Shown in pieces: positions 41,427 through 53,900 of a stretch of 64,000 nucleotides of DNA (positions are counted from its first letter, which is position 1; each line of letters begins with the position of its first letter). The DNA comes from Dokdonella_A sp963775445 (GTDB taxonomy: Bacteria > Pseudomonadota > Gammaproteobacteria > Xanthomonadales > Rhodanobacteraceae). The notes below the pieces were generated by a model. That model was not told the DNA's origin. It did no database searches and was given only the letters and a program-made list of their open reading frames with translations. The DNA lies in contig CAVZIT010000006.1 in NCBI GenBank assembly GCA_963775445.1, forward strand, positions 868,001 to 932,000, in the 5' to 3' direction. The translations under genes and the position numbers were made by a program.

Positions 41427-44400
41427 TCAGGGTTCGTTTCCACCTTGCGGTGACCGAACAGCTTGCGCACGCGTCCTGCCAGCGTCGATGCTGATGTGTC
41501 GGATATGCCGCGTTTCCAGGTCTCCGGCAGTTCGGCAGCCAGTGCGCGCAAGGTGCCATTGGCAACCCGCAGCAAGTTCAGGCGCACGCCGGATTGCTGC
41601 TCAACCCGGGTTACCATGGCAGTTGCAAGCAGCGAGTGTCCGCCCAGATCGAAGAAATTGTCCGTCGCAGCGATCGTCGGAATGTTCAGCATCTCGCGCC
41701 ACACATCGGCCAGCAAACGCTCACTGGCTGTCTTCGGTTGGTCTGCGTCCATAGACGTTTGTGCACCTTCGCCGAGGTGGGACGGCCTCGGCAGGGCGGC
41801 CAGATTCACTGTGCCATCGGGCAACAGCGGCAGTGCATCGAGCAGCACGAGATGGGTTGGCATCTCGCAGGAAGTCAACTTGGTGTCGAGCGCGGCGCGC
41901 AGCGATTCGGCATCCAGCTTGCTGCCCGGCGCGATGGCGAAGTATGCAACCAATCGCCCGCCCTGGGCGTCCGATTCCCGCCCGACAACAACCGCCTGAA
42001 CGACGTCCGGCTGCGCGAGAATCCGCGCCTCAATCGCGCTTACGTCGACGTCCTGTCCACGAATACAAACACGCCGATCGGTATGCGCGATGGCTTCGAG
42101 GTTGCCATTGGCAAGCCAGCGGCCACGAATGCTCGTACAAACTAAACGCGCATGCGGATCGTCCGAGTATGGGTCCGGGGTTGCCCATGGCGAGTCCGTT
42201 TCCGCGCGTACGCCAAATGGCCGGCCGCATGCGTCGCCACCGACATACACTTCGCCGTCCGCACCGATCGGGCACAAGCACTGCTGAGCATCGAGAACCC
42301 GTACGATCGTGTTGGCGAGTGGCCGACCGCTGTGGAACCCGTCCGGGGGCCGATCGATTCGCCCACAGGTTGCGATGATTCCCGCTTCCGTGGAAACCAG
42401 CGCGTTCCACACTTGACCGCATGATTTTGCAATCTGAAAGGCCACACCCGGCTTCACGATTCCACCGGCGCACACAGCTCGCGCATCGGGCATTTCGGCC
42501 AATCCCGCCAGTAACATGGACTGCCACACATCGTCCGCGGCAAGGATGACGCTCGCGCGACAGCTCTGGGCCAGTGCATTGATCGCAGCCCCGTCCGCGG
42601 TCTCGCGCGGCTTGGCCTGCGTAAACTCCGCACCAATGCACATTGACAGCAGAAACTCGATAACCGAAAACGCGCTGGATACTGGCGCGGTTCCGAGGAT
42701 GCGGTCATCGGCGGACAAATCGAGCGCGCGTCGCAAGCCAAGCACGCGCGACGCCAATGCGTGATGCGTAATGCCAACCCCGCGCGGTTTGCCTGTGGCT
42801 GCTGGCGTGTAAAACACGAAGGAGAGCGTCTCGGCGTCAATGACGCCGGGGTCCTGTGGCGCGTTCCGTTCACTGGCGGCGGCAACCAGTTCGGCGGTAT
42901 CAAGGTCGAACCACAGCGCCTGTTCCCTCGGCCACTCCGGCACAGCGGTGAGCTGTGAATCGCCTACCAGCACGGCGACGCGGGAGTCCGCGATGATGTC
43001 CGCAATGCGCTGTGGGGGATCGGCGGGGTCAAGCAGCACAGCGGTGGCCGCGATCTTCAGGACGCCCAGGATCGCTGCAAGTTGGTTGACACTGGGCTCC
43101 ATGCATAGCCCGACAATCGTCGAGCCGTTCACGCCTCGCGCGCGCAGGCAAGCCGCGATGCGATTGGCACGCTGTTCCAGCTCATGGTAGCTGGTCCCCC
43201 AGCTTCCTGATGTAAGCGCAATCGTGGACGGCGTGCGGTCAACCTGTTTCTCGAACAGACCTGCAAGTCCGCTTTGGATATCGACGTCCATAGCCGTGTC
43301 GTTCCAGCGCTGCAACCTGGCAATGTCGGCGGCATCGACGGCCACAAGTGAGGCAATCGATTGATTGGGATCGTTGGCAACGCGCGCCATCAACGTGAGA
43401 TAACGCTCGCGCAACAGCTCCGCCGTTTCGTCCAGCAGGATATCGACGTTGTAGGTCACGCCGCCGACCATGCCATTGGCGTTTTCGAGAAACCACAAGC
43501 CCAGATCCTCGGTGGCGCCGCGTTGAAACAGCAGAATCTGCTCGTGCTGCAAGCCGCCCCAATCGGTGACCCGTTGACGCGCATCCTGGAACGAAAAAAG
43601 CGTCTGGTAAAGAACGCCCGCACCAGCGTCGCGTTGGCCGCCCAGCTCATGCTGAAGGTATTCGAGCGGGACATCGGGATTGCCAAACGCGTCGATGACA
43701 ACCCGCTTGACCTCACGCACAAAATCCACGAACGACAGCGCCGGATCGAGTATTGCGTCAAGCGGCAGCAGGTTCGTGAAATACCCCATGACCGACTCCA
43801 CTTCCGTCTGGTTGCGCCCGCGCACCGGGGTGGCCACTACCAGACGGCGCCGCCCCGTGCCGGAGTAGAGCACGATGTAATACAACGCCAGAAGGGCCAT
43901 GTTGAGCGTGGCATCGGCACGTCGCGCAACCTCATGCATGGCGTCAGTGGATTGCCTTGATACATGGATCCACGCAGTGCGCCCTTCGCCGGACATTCCC
44001 GGTCGACGCGGCTTGTCCGTGGGCAGCGGTTTGGCTTCGGAGATTTGCGCCAGATGCTCGCGCCAATACGCGAGTTGCGCTTGGAAACCGGACCCTTCGA
44101 GCCAGTGCGCATGCCAGACTGCAAAGTCGCCATACGTTACCTGTAACGGCGCCAGCGGCGACGGTGATCCTTCCTTGAACGCGCGGTACAACTGCGACAG
44201 CTCGACATAAAAAATGTCGAACGACCAACCATCCCAGATGATGTGATGGGGCATGAAGAACAGCACATGATCGTCCGCGCCCATGCGGAACATGCGCACG
44301 CTGAACAGCGGCGCCCGGGTCAAATCGAACGGCGTGTCGGTCAGTGCCTGCAACCGCTGATGCAGTACTTCCTCGCGCTCCCCGTCCGGCACGATTGAAA

Positions 44401-47400
44401 GATCTTCCGCTGGAAACACCTGAACGTTGACCTGCGCCTCGACAATCTGCTCGACGACGCCATCGCCTGCCCGGATCGAGGTGCGCATGGCAGGCTGTCG
44501 GCGCACCAGTTCGCCGAATGCACGTTCAAATGCATCCTCGTCCAGGGAGCCGCGCAACCGATGCGCGGACGGCGTGTTGTAGGTCACTCGGCCCGGATGC
44601 AACTCCTCGAGCGACCACAACCGCTGTTGCATGAGGGACAACGGTGCGTGACTCTGATCGGCGCGGTGCTCGATCGGTTGCGCCCGTGCGATTGCGTCAT
44701 CTGCGGTCTGCGCGCCGATTGCGACGGCCAGCGCCTCGACAGTCGGCGCATCGAACAAGGTTCGCAACGATAGCGCGACGCCGAACTCGCGATTCAGCCG
44801 GGCGGTCAGTTGTGCGGCGAGCAGCGAATGACCGCCAAGTGCGAAGAAGTTGTCGCGCACGTCGAGATCCGGAAGGTGCAGGACCGCTTCCATCGCAGCG
44901 GCAACCCGCCGCTCGTCGTCGTTGCGCGGCGCGAGGCGCAGCGCGGTCTGCGCGATCGAGTGCAACGATGGAGCGGGCAACGCCTTGCGATCGATCTTGC
45001 CATTGGGCAATAGCGGAATCTCGTTCAACAGGACGAAATGCTGCGGAACCATGTAATCGGGCAGTATCTTGCCAAGCTGCGTACGCAGCTTGGTCTCATC
45101 CACGAGAGCATCCGGAGCTGCGACAACATAAGCGACCAGTCGCACGTCTCTCGGGCGGTCCTCCCGGACAGTCACGACCGCATGCGCGATATCGGCGAGC
45201 GCGACCAGATTGGTTTCGATTTCCCCCGGTTCAATGCGGAAGCCGCGCAGCTTGACCTGAAAATCGAGGCGACCCAAATGCTCGATGTTGCTGTTGACTG
45301 ACCAGCGGCCGCGATCCCCGGTACGGTACAAGCGCGCACCGGGTGTGGGGACGAACGGATCGGCGATGAAGCGATCGTCCGTCAACAGTGGCTGATTCAA
45401 GTAGCCGAGCGCTACGCCGCCGCCCCCGACACAGATCTCGCCGGGCACCCCGAGTGGGCACGGCTGACGGTTCGCATCCAGTATCCATATGCTGGTATTG
45501 GCGAGCGGGCGCCCAATGGAGATTCCGGACTGCGGATCCTCCACTTTCCACCACGTCGAATAGACCGTGGCCTCGGTAGGTCCGTAACCGTTCCAGACGG
45601 ATTCGCAGCGAGCCAGCAACGCCTCGGCGAGCGCGAGCGTCATCGGCTCGCCGCCGGACACCGCCCGAAATTTTGAGTGTCCCCTCCACCCGGCTTCGAG
45701 CAGCACGTGCCAGCCGGCCGGGGTTGCCTGCATCACATTCGCCGCATTGGCTTCGATCAATGTGCGCAGCGCCCGGCCGTCGCGCGTCTGGTCACGGCTC
45801 GCGATTATCACCGCAGCGCCAACCGAGAGAGGTAACATCAGTTCCATGAATGCGATGTCGAATGACAGCGTGGTCACCGCAACCAGGCGATCGTCAGCGA
45901 CCATGTCGAGCTCGCTTTGCACGGCCGTCAGGAAGTTTGATGTCGCGCTGTGAGGTATCAGAACACCCTTGGGCCTTCCAGTGGAGCCAGACGTGTAGAT
46001 GACGTAGGCGACCGAATCGGGATTGGCCGCGTCTGCGTCGCGGCCGATGCGCGCGACATTCGCTGCATCGAGCGCTGCGTCGAGTTCGTCGAGCAGCAAT
46101 ACCGGGCGCCCGCGAAGGTCAAAGCGGGCAGCGTGCGCGCGCTCGGTGATCAGCGCCGCAAGCCCGGCGTCACTGACCATGAAACCCAGACGTTCCGCCG
46201 GAAACTCCGGATCGAGCGGCAGGTAACCGGCGCCGGTCTTCAATACGCCAAGCAGCGCCGCAACCATGTCGATACCCCGATCGAGCGCGATTCCGACCAG
46301 CGAGCCGCGATGCGCGCCCGCCTCGCGCAACAGGTGGGCGATGCGATTGGCCCGCCATTCCAGTTGCGCGTAGGTCACCGCCGCATCGCCACATCGAACG
46401 GCGATACGTTCCGGGTCCCGGTCGCACTGCGACTCGAAAAATTCATGCGCGCGCTGCTCGCGATCGAAAGCTGTCGGCGCCGGTTGCAGCGCAGTCAGTT
46501 CGCGCAGTCCGGCTTCATCGACCAACGGCAATGCACCAACTGGCGCTTGCGGTCGTTCAGTTGCTCGACGCAGCAAGGTTTCGTACGCACGCAGCCACCG
46601 GCGCACGGTCGCGGCATCGAACAGATCGGTGTTGTACTGGCATTCCAGACGCAGCTCGCCATGTTCCTGCACTGCGTTGATGAACAACTCGAAGTTTTCG
46701 AAACGCCGCGCGTTGCTGGCGAATTCCATGGTCGCGCCCGGGAATGCGGTCGCCTCATGATCGAGCGCCTGGTCGATATTGAACAGCACGCTGATGAGCG
46801 GCAGACGACTCGGATCGCGGCTGACGTCGAGTTTCTTCATCAGCGTGCCAAATGTGTAGCGCTGATGCTCGAGCGCATCGAGCAGTGTCGTTTGTGTGGT
46901 GTCGAGCAGGCTTTCGAACGGCGCCGCGGCTTCGATATTCCAGCGCAGTGGCAAAAGGTTGACGCAGTGCCCGACCAGATTTTCGTGATCGTCGAGCGCT
47001 TGCGCCGCAGCCGGAATACCGATGACGATATCGTCCTGCGCGCTCAGCCGCCCGAGCAACGCGGCGAAACTGCCGAGCAGGGTCGCAAACAGGCTGGCGC
47101 CGTGGCGCGCACCGAGCTGCCTGATCGCGCCGAGCAGTGCCGCGTCGATGACATGATCCTCGCGCGCCGAAGCAAATGTGCGTCGCGGCGGGCGCGGCCG
47201 ATCGAGCGGAAGCTCCAGTACGGGTACCGCGTCGCTGAAGCGCGCCAGCCAATAGGTTTCATCCGCAGCCAACGTGCGCACATCCGGATGCGCGGCCTCT
47301 TTCAGCGCGTAGTCGGCAAACGAATCGCCGGGAGGGAGGGGCTCGCTCGGCGTCCCGTGACGGACCTTGTACAGCGCGGCGAGCTCGCGCACGATGATCC

Positions 47401-47905
47401 ACCACGACCAGCCATCACAGATGATGTGGTGGGCGGTCAGCACCAGAACATGGTCATCAATCGCATGGCGCACGAGTTCGGCGCGCAACAGCGGCGCCTC
47501 CTCGAGCACGAATGGCGTTTCGACGGCACGCAGCAGGTGTCCGGCGAACGCTGCATCACGCTCGGGTGCAGCGAGTCTGGACAGGTCGGTCAGCGGCAAT
47601 CCGAGCGACACGCCGTCGAATACGCAGAACGTCTCGCCATCGGGTCCGAAGCCCGCGCGTAGGGCGTCATGACGATCGACGATGTCTTGCAGTGCGCCGG
47701 CCAGGGCATCAAGATCCAGCGCGCCGCGCAAACGCAGCGTGATCGATTCGTTGTAGGCGAGCGAGGCGTCAGTGCCGAGATTGGCGGCCAGCCATATTTC
47801 GCGTTGCGGCTCGGTGCTGGGCGCGACACGCGCGAGCATACCGGTACCGAACGGATCATAGTCGACCGCGGTCAGGGCAGTTTGAGGTGCCGGTTCGGAT
47901 TTCAT
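41423..47905 (-). CDS. Bimodular NRPS (C-A-PCP-C-A*-PCP), last A domain degenerate
   Basis: A 2160-residue synthetase. C1 has HHIICDGWS near residue 158. A1 has TSGSTGRPKG near 637, NGYGPTE near 773, YRTGDRGRW near 863 and NGKIDRKALP near 970. PCP1 has GGHSLL near 1027. C2 has HHIIWDGWS near 1220. The second A domain (about 1545-2035) has lost its signatures: TPAATGKPRG for the phosphate loop, NALVSTEAG for the A5 core, VCTSIRGRW for A7, and DGTVNLAALP without the A10 lysine. PCP2 (GGHSLL, about 2090) is intact. There is no thioesterase or reductase. The start overlaps the upstream gene (ATGA), and the product presumably receives an amino-acylated chain from it. Confidence 0.93.
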   Translation of the reverse strand: MKSEPAPQTALTAVDYDPFGTGMLARVAPSTEPQREIWLAANLGTDASLAYNESITLRLRGALDLDALAGALQDIVDRHDALRAGFGPDGETFCVFDGVSLGLPLTDLSRLAAPERDAAFAGHLLRAVETPFVLEEAPLLRAELVRHAIDDHVLVLTAHHIICDGWSWWIIVRELAALYKVRHGTPSEPLPPGDSFADYALKEAAHPDVRTLAADETYWLARFSDAVPVLELPLDRPRPPRRTFASAREDHVIDAALLGAIRQLGARHGASLFATLLGSFAALLGRLSAQDDIVIGIPAAAQALDDHENLVGHCVNLLPLRWNIEAAAPFESLLDTTQTTLLDALEHQRYTFGTLMKKLDVSRDPSRLPLISVLFNIDQALDHEATAFPGATMEFASNARRFENFELFINAVQEHGELRLECQYNTDLFDAATVRRWLRAYETLLRRATERPQAPVGALPLVDEAGLRELTALQPAPTAFDREQRAHEFFESQCDRDPERIAVRCGDAAVTYAQLEWRANRIAHLLREAGAHRGSLVGIALDRGIDMVAALLGVLKTGAGYLPLDPEFPAERLGFMVSDAGLAALITERAHAARFDLRGRPVLLLDELDAALDAANVARIGRDADAANPDSVAYVIYTSGSTGRPKGVLIPHSATSNFLTAVQSELDMVADDRLVAVTTLSFDIAFMELMLPLSVGAAVIIASRDQTRDGRALRTLIEANAANVMQATPAGWHVLLEAGWRGHSKFRAVSGGEPMTLALAEALLARCESVWNGYGPTEATVYSTWWKVEDPQSGISIGRPLANTSIWILDANRQPCPLGVPGEICVGGGGVALGYLNQPLLTDDRFIADPFVPTPGARLYRTGDRGRWSVNSNIEHLGRLDFQVKLRGFRIEPGEIETNLVALADIAHAVVTVREDRPRDVRLVAYVVAAPDALVDETKLRTQLGKILPDYMVPQHFVLLNEIPLLPNGKIDRKALPAPSLHSIAQTALRLAPRNDDERRVAAAMEAVLHLPDLDVRDNFFALGGHSLLAAQLTARLNREFGVALSLRTLFDAPTVEALAVAIGAQTADDAIARAQPIEHRADQSHAPLSLMQQRLWSLEELHPGRVTYNTPSAHRLRGSLDEDAFERAFGELVRRQPAMRTSIRAGDGVVEQIVEAQVNVQVFPAEDLSIVPDGEREEVLHQRLQALTDTPFDLTRAPLFSVRMFRMGADDHVLFFMPHHIIWDGWSFDIFYVELSQLYRAFKEGSPSPLAPLQVTYGDFAVWHAHWLEGSGFQAQLAYWREHLAQISEAKPLPTDKPRRPGMSGEGRTAWIHVSRQSTDAMHEVARRADATLNMALLALYYIVLYSGTGRRRLVVATPVRGRNQTEVESVMGYFTNLLPLDAILDPALSFVDFVREVKRVVIDAFGNPDVPLEYLQHELGGQRDAGAGVLYQTLFSFQDARQRVTDWGGLQHEQILLFQRGATEDLGLWFLENANGMVGGVTYNVDILLDETAELLRERYLTLMARVANDPNQSIASLVAVDAADIARLQRWNDTAMDVDIQSGLAGLFEKQVDRTPSTIALTSGSWGTSYHELEQRANRIAACLRARGVNGSTIVGLCMEPSVNQLAAILGVLKIAATAVLLDPADPPQRIADIIADSRVAVLVGDSQLTAVPEWPREQALWFDLDTAELVAAASERNAPQDPGVIDAETLSFVFYTPAATGKPRGVGITHHALASRVLGLRRALDLSADDRILGTAPVSSAFSVIEFLLSMCIGAEFTQAKPRETADGAAINALAQSCRASVILAADDVWQSMLLAGLAEMPDARAVCAGGIVKPGVAFQIAKSCGQVWNALVSTEAGIIATCGRIDRPPDGFHSGRPLANTIVRVLDAQQCLCPIGADGEVYVGGDACGRPFGVRAETDSPWATPDPYSDDPHARLVCTSIRGRWLANGNLEAIAHTDRRVCIRGQDVDVSAIEARILAQPDVVQAVVVGRESDAQGGRLVAYFAIAPGSKLDAESLRAALDTKLTSCEMPTHLVLLDALPLLPDGTVNLAALPRPSHLGEGAQTSMDADQPKTASERLLADVWREMLNIPTIAATDNFFDLGGHSLLATAMVTRVEQQSGVRLNLLRVANGTLRALAAELPETWKRGISDTSASTLAGRVRKLFGHRKVETNPE

Positions 47906-50900
47906 CCGCCCACCTTGAGAAACTTCCCGGGTTGCCCGGGATTGGGCACGAACCAGCACGGACGTCCATCGGCGTCGCGCCCAAGCCGAGCATCCGGCAA
48001 CGGCGGGTTGCTCGCGTCCATGACGGTGCGCGATGTCGCGCTGCGACGTGGAAGGAATTCGGCCTCCTGCAATTCGGTCACCGAATCCTTGAAGGCCTTG
48101 GTTATGTGCTGAAAATCGACCTCGCTGTGTGCGGTGGTCATGAAACACGGGAAATTGTCGAGGATGTGCACGCCGCGGCTTCGCATCATTGCGAACAGGA
48201 GATCCTGCAACGGATGATCCTCGGTAAACGCGGTCTTCCACACCGAGGCGTACTGCTTGATCGCGATCGGTGCTCCGACCTCGCTGCAGTACGCGTTGAT
48301 TTCGTCAGCCATCGCGGTGGTACGCGCAGTGAGCCGCTCCTGCAATGCAGGACCCTGTTTCTTGAGGTGTTCAAGCACGGCCTTCGCGGCCGCCAGGGCG
48401 AGCGGATGGCGAACGAAGGTACCGGCAAAATACGTGACGCCGACCGTCGGTACCGAATCGTCTCCGAATTGCCAGGCGCCGCCATCGAGTGCATCCATGT
48501 ATTCGCGCTTGCCGGCGATGACCCCGATTGGATAGCCCCCACCGACGACCTTCCCGTACGTGGCGAGATCGGCCTTGATCCCGAACAGCGCCTGGGCGCC
48601 ACCGGGATGCGTGCGAAAGCCGGTGACGATCTCATCGAATATGCACAGCGCGCCGGCATCCGCGGTGATCTTGCGTACTTCCCTCAGAAACTCGACAGGC
48701 TGAAAATCCGGGCGTCGGCTCTGCACCGGCTCGATCAGTACCGCGGCCAGGTCATGCGCGCGCTCGCGGATGATCTCGAGCGATTCGGGCGTTCCATAGT
48801 CGAGTACGATGACGTGCTCGGCGGTGTTGGCGAGTATCCCCGGCGCGGCCGGTACCGCGCGCAGCTTTTTGGTGCCGCGCACGATGACCTCATCGATGAT
48901 CCCGTGATAGGAGCCATTGAACAAGACGATGGTGCTGCGACCAGTCACGGTGCGTGCGATGCGCAGGGTGCCGAGCACCGCTTCGGAGCCGGTGTTGCAC
49001 AATGCCGCGCGATCGTGGCCGGTCAGCTCGCAAATCAGCCGTGCGACGTCGCCCGACAACGGGTGTTGCGGTCCAATTTCGTAGCCCAGATCGAGTTGCC
49101 GGCGCACCGCATCGAGGACGAAATCCGGCTGCCAACCGAACAGGCTCATGCCAAAACCGTTGAGCGCGTCGACGTATTCGTTGCCATCCAGATCCCACAG
49201 ATGTGCGCCCTTGGAGCGCCTGACCACAAGTTGATAGATGATTTCCTTGGTCAGCGGGCGAAAACCATTCACCACGCGAGGATCGGCCATGTGCGCACGC
49301 TCGGCTGCGGTATATTCCTTGGACTTGCGCGTACGTGCAACGTAACGCGCGATGAAACGCTCGAGTCGCTCGCGCTGGCGCGCGGACAGCTCCAGCGTGC
49401 CGGTATCGATGCGGGCCAGCGCGCCGAACGCCTTCTTGACATCGTAACGCTTGTGCGCGAGTGCGGCCTCCTCATCATCCGCTGTGTTTCCAGCCGTGGT
49501 CGGCGCGCTCGGCGTCACGGCGCCGCCGGTCGGCGGCGCCGCCTCCGGCGTCTTGGACGAACCGGGTGTGGCGTTACCGGACAGCAGGGCGAGTTGCTGT
49601 GCCATGAGCTGCATCTGTTGATCGATGACCTGGCGTACGTAATCGCTTTGCATGGCAGTGCCCTGATTCGGCTGCGCGGACAGATTCGACGCCGCCGGCG
49701 CAGGTGTCAATGAGGTTGCGCTGGCGACGGTCTGGCTTTCGGGCGGCAATTGCTCATCAAGCGCGCCGGCCAGACTGTCGAGGCTCGCGTAATCGACCAT
49801 GAGCTGGCGAAACGTGATCTTCACCGGAAACGCCTTCGACAGATGCAGCGCCATCTGCGTCAGCATCAGGCTGTCCATGCCGAGTTCGATGAAATTCGAA
49901 CCCACATCCGCATCGGCCAGATCGACTCCGGCGATATCCTCGAATATCGCCCTGAGTTGCGTGATCAGGTGCCCTCGCCGATCGCTCGCCAGCGACGCGA
50001 TGTCGGTCGCTGCGGACTCGGCAATGGGTAGCGCCGCGACCAGCGGTGACGGCGGTGGAACGATCGACAGGGATGCCGGTGCGACCACCACGGCTTTGCT
50101 CGCAGCCGCTTCGACCCAGTAGCGCTGGCGTTCGAACGGATAGGTTGGCAACAGCACGCGTCGACGCCGCGCACGCCGGTCGAACGACGCCAGATCGATG
50201 GCCGCACCGCGGCACCAGAGCTGACCCGCCGCGCTTCGCAATGCAGCAACCTCGTTTGCGGGCGAATCGACCAGCGACGCAACACTCGCGATGTGAGTGC
50301 GCTGCGCACCGAGGTGCTGGCGCGCAAGCGCGCTGAGTGTGCCACGCGGGCCAACCTCGAGGAGCGAACGGGAAGGCGCATCGGCGGAAATATCGAGAAC
50401 GCGTCCGAGCGCGCCTGAAAAGCGCACCGGTCGGCGCAGGTGTTCAGTCCAGTAATCGACCGAGGTTGCATCGCCAGCGTCGAGCCAGTCGCCACTCGAA
50501 GTCGAAACCATCGGAATTTTCGGGTGGCCAAGCGCAACTTGGGCCAACTCGGTGCGAAACGGTGCAAGTACCGGATCCATCATCGCCGAGTGGAATGCGT
50601 GCGAAGTCCTGAGTACGCGACAGGCGATACCTTCGGCATCGAGCTCGGCTTGCAGCTGCGCGATCGGTGCACCCAGCCCCGACACAACGCAGGCATTCGG
50701 CGCATTTTCGGCAGCCAGCGACAATTCGCAGGGCAGACGTGCCTGCAACGCCGCGAGCGACAGGCGCACGGACAACATGTCGCCGGCTGGCTGCGCCTGC
50801 ATCAATGCACCCCGACGCGCGATCAGATGCAGCGCATCGGGAAGCGTGAATACCTCCGCCAGCGTTGCCGCGACAAACTCTCCGACGCTGTGGCCGATCA

Positions 50901-53900
50901 TGGCGGCCGGCACGATGCCAAGGCTCAGCCACAGCCGCGCGAGCGCGTATTCAATCGCGAAAATCGCAGGTTGCATGATCGCGGTGGGCAGCAAGTTTGC
51001 AGCCTCGTCTGAAAACACGCGCTCATGCAGATCGAAGCCCAGTTCTTCGCGCAGGTGACCAGCGCATGCGTCGAACGCATCTCGGAAGACCGGCTCGGCG
51101 GCGTACAACTCGCGTCCCATGCCCGGGTACTGGGCACCCTGTCCGGGGAACAGGAAAACGACGTCGCCATTGCGCACCGGTCGACTGCTCGCGGCGGCAG
51201 CGGCAATTTCCGGGCTCGATAGGCTTGCGACCGCCGCTGCCGTGTCATCTGCAACAACGGCGAGGCGGTGTGCGAATACCTTGCGGCCCTTGGCAAGCGT
51301 CCACGCAACATCGGCGAGATTCAGCTCCGGTTGATTGCGCAGATGATTGGCCAGACGCGTCACCGTCGCGCCGAGCGCGTTCGCCGAGCGTGCCGATAGA
51401 ACCAGCAACTGTGCAGCGCTCGCGGCATCCGATGACGGCGACTGCGGCGCTTGTTCCATGACGATGTGTGCATTGGTGCCGCCGACACCAAACGAGCTGA
51501 CCCCGGCGCGCAGCGGCCCGTCGTCGGACCGCCATTCGTGCAAGTGCGCGTTGACCACGAACGGCGAGTCGTCGAAATCGATCGACGGATTAGGCGCCTG
51601 GAAATGCAGAGTCGGTGGAATCTTGCGCTCGGCAAGCGCCAGCGCAGTCTTGATCACCCCGGCGGCGCCCGCCGCGATGACCAGATGTCCGACATTGCTC
51701 TTGACCGAGCCGATGCGGCAGAACCCGACATCGGGCGTGTACTGACGAAACGCGCTGGTCAGCCCTTCAATTTCGATTGGATCGCCTATCGGAGTCGCCG
51801 TGCCATGTGCCTCGACGTAGGAGATGCTGCGCGCGTCGACCTGGGCGTTGGCTTGGGCCATTGCGATAACGGCGGCCTGGCCGGCGCTGCTCGGTGCCAT
51901 GAAACTCGCTTTGGTTGCGCCATCGTTGTTGACCGCGCCGCCACGGATCAACGCGTAGATTGGATCGCCATCGTTGCGCGCGTCCGCGAGTCGCTTGAGC
52001 AGTATCACGGCGGCGCCATCGCTAAAAACCGTACCTTGGGCGTGCGCGTCGAAGGTTCGCGTGTGGCCGTCCGGCGACAACATGGCGCCATCCTGGTACA
52101 GATATCCGCTGCGAGGCGGGCAGGTGATTGCCACGCCACCAGCGAGTGCCATGTCGCACTGGCCGCTACGCAGGCTTTCGATGGCCTGGCAGATTGCGAC
52201 CAGCGAGGTCGAGCACGCCGTATTCAAGCTGATCGCCGGACCGGTCAAATCGAGCTTGTGTGCCACGCGCGGTGCGATGAAATCCTTCTCGTTGTCGAGC
52301 ATCACCTGAAACGCACCGACCTTGTCGACGAGATCCGGATGGGCGCTGACGTGGCGCTGGAAATAGGTCGCGTTGTACATGCCGCCGAACACGCCAACTG
52401 GACCGAGGTGCGTGCTCGCAGCGTGGCCCGCGCGCTCAAGACATTCCCAGCACAGTTCGAGAAACACACGCTGCTGGGGGTCCATCAGCTCCGCTTCGCG
52501 TGGACTGATTCCGAAGAACGCCGCGTCGAACAATTCCACGCCGTCGATAACACCGCGCGCAGGCACATAGGCAGAATCCTCGCGCACCGCAGGTGCGATG
52601 GCCGGATCGAGCTCGCCCGCGGTGAAGCGCGTGATCGACTCGCGCCCCGCGCACAGGTTCTGCCAGAACGTCTCGACATCGGCCGCGCCCGGAAAGCGCC
52701 CGCTCATCGCGATGATCGCAATGGGTTCGGCGAAGGCGTCGTCGCGTCGCGTGCGTCCGCCCGCGAGACGAGCGGGATCGATTGCGTGCTCGCCTTCGCC
52801 ACGGACGATTCGCGCCAGTCCTGCCGGTGTCGGATCGCGAAAGAATGCGGTCACTGGCAGCTCGACACCATCGTTGCGGCGCAAACTCTCGATCAGGCGA
52901 ACCGCCAGCAACGAGCTGCCGCCAAGCGCGAAGAAGTTGTCGCAACGACCGATGCGATCGAACCCGAGTGTGACCGCAAACCCGTCACACAATCGCTGCT
53001 CGATCGCATCGATCGGGTCTTCATACGCTTCGGCCAGTTGCGGGCGTGTGTGTGCCGGCGCCGGCAGTGCGCGTCGATCGACCTTCCCATTGGCGGTAAG
53101 CGGCAATGCATCGAGCAAGACATACGCGGCTGGCACCATGAATTCGGGTAGCGTTCCGGCCAGATGGGCGCGCAGGACTGGCGCCGTCGCGCTGCCGTCT
53201 TCCGCGACGACATAGGCGACCAGACGTTTTCCGAGCGGCGGCTCGTCGCGCATCACCACGGTGCAGGCGCGCACTGCCGGATGACGTGCGAGTACGGCTT
53301 CGATTTCACCCGTCTCGATACGGTAGCCGCGAATCTTTACCTGACCGTCGATGCGTCCGACAAATTCGACCGCGCCATCGGGCAGGTAGCGCACCAGATC
53401 GCCGGTGCGATACAGACGCTCGGCAGAATCCTCGAACGGATTCGGCACGAAGCGCTCCGCGGTCAGTTCGGGCCGGCCCAGATAGCCACGCGCAACGCCA
53501 GCGCCACCGATGTACAGCTCGCCGATCACGCCAATCGGCACCAGTCCCATGCGCTGGTTCAGGACATACAGCGTGGTGTCGGCTATTGGCCGTCCGATCG
53601 GGATCGAGCGAACGCCGGGATCGAGATCGCGCGGAATCCGGTACGTGGCCGCGAACGTCGTGCATTCGGTAGGGCCGTACCCATTGATGATGCAGATATC
53701 GGGCAGCACCGTGTAGGCCGCTCGCACATGGGCGACCGACAACGCCTCGCCGCCGATCAGCAATTGCCGGAGGCCGCGGAGGCTGCTTGCGTTGTCATCG
53801 ATGATCGCGTTGAACAGCGCGGCGGTAAGCCAGGCGATGCGCACATCGTGGCGCATGATCGTGCGAGCCAGCGCGGAACCGCTCGCGATGCGCTCGTGAT

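Noticed and set aside
47887..49713. 608-codon open frame on the plus strand, and similar long frames at 45950-47662 and 51451-53151
   Set aside because: All mirror NRPS/PKS coding sequence; the proteins are Arg/Gln/Asp-rich without domains.
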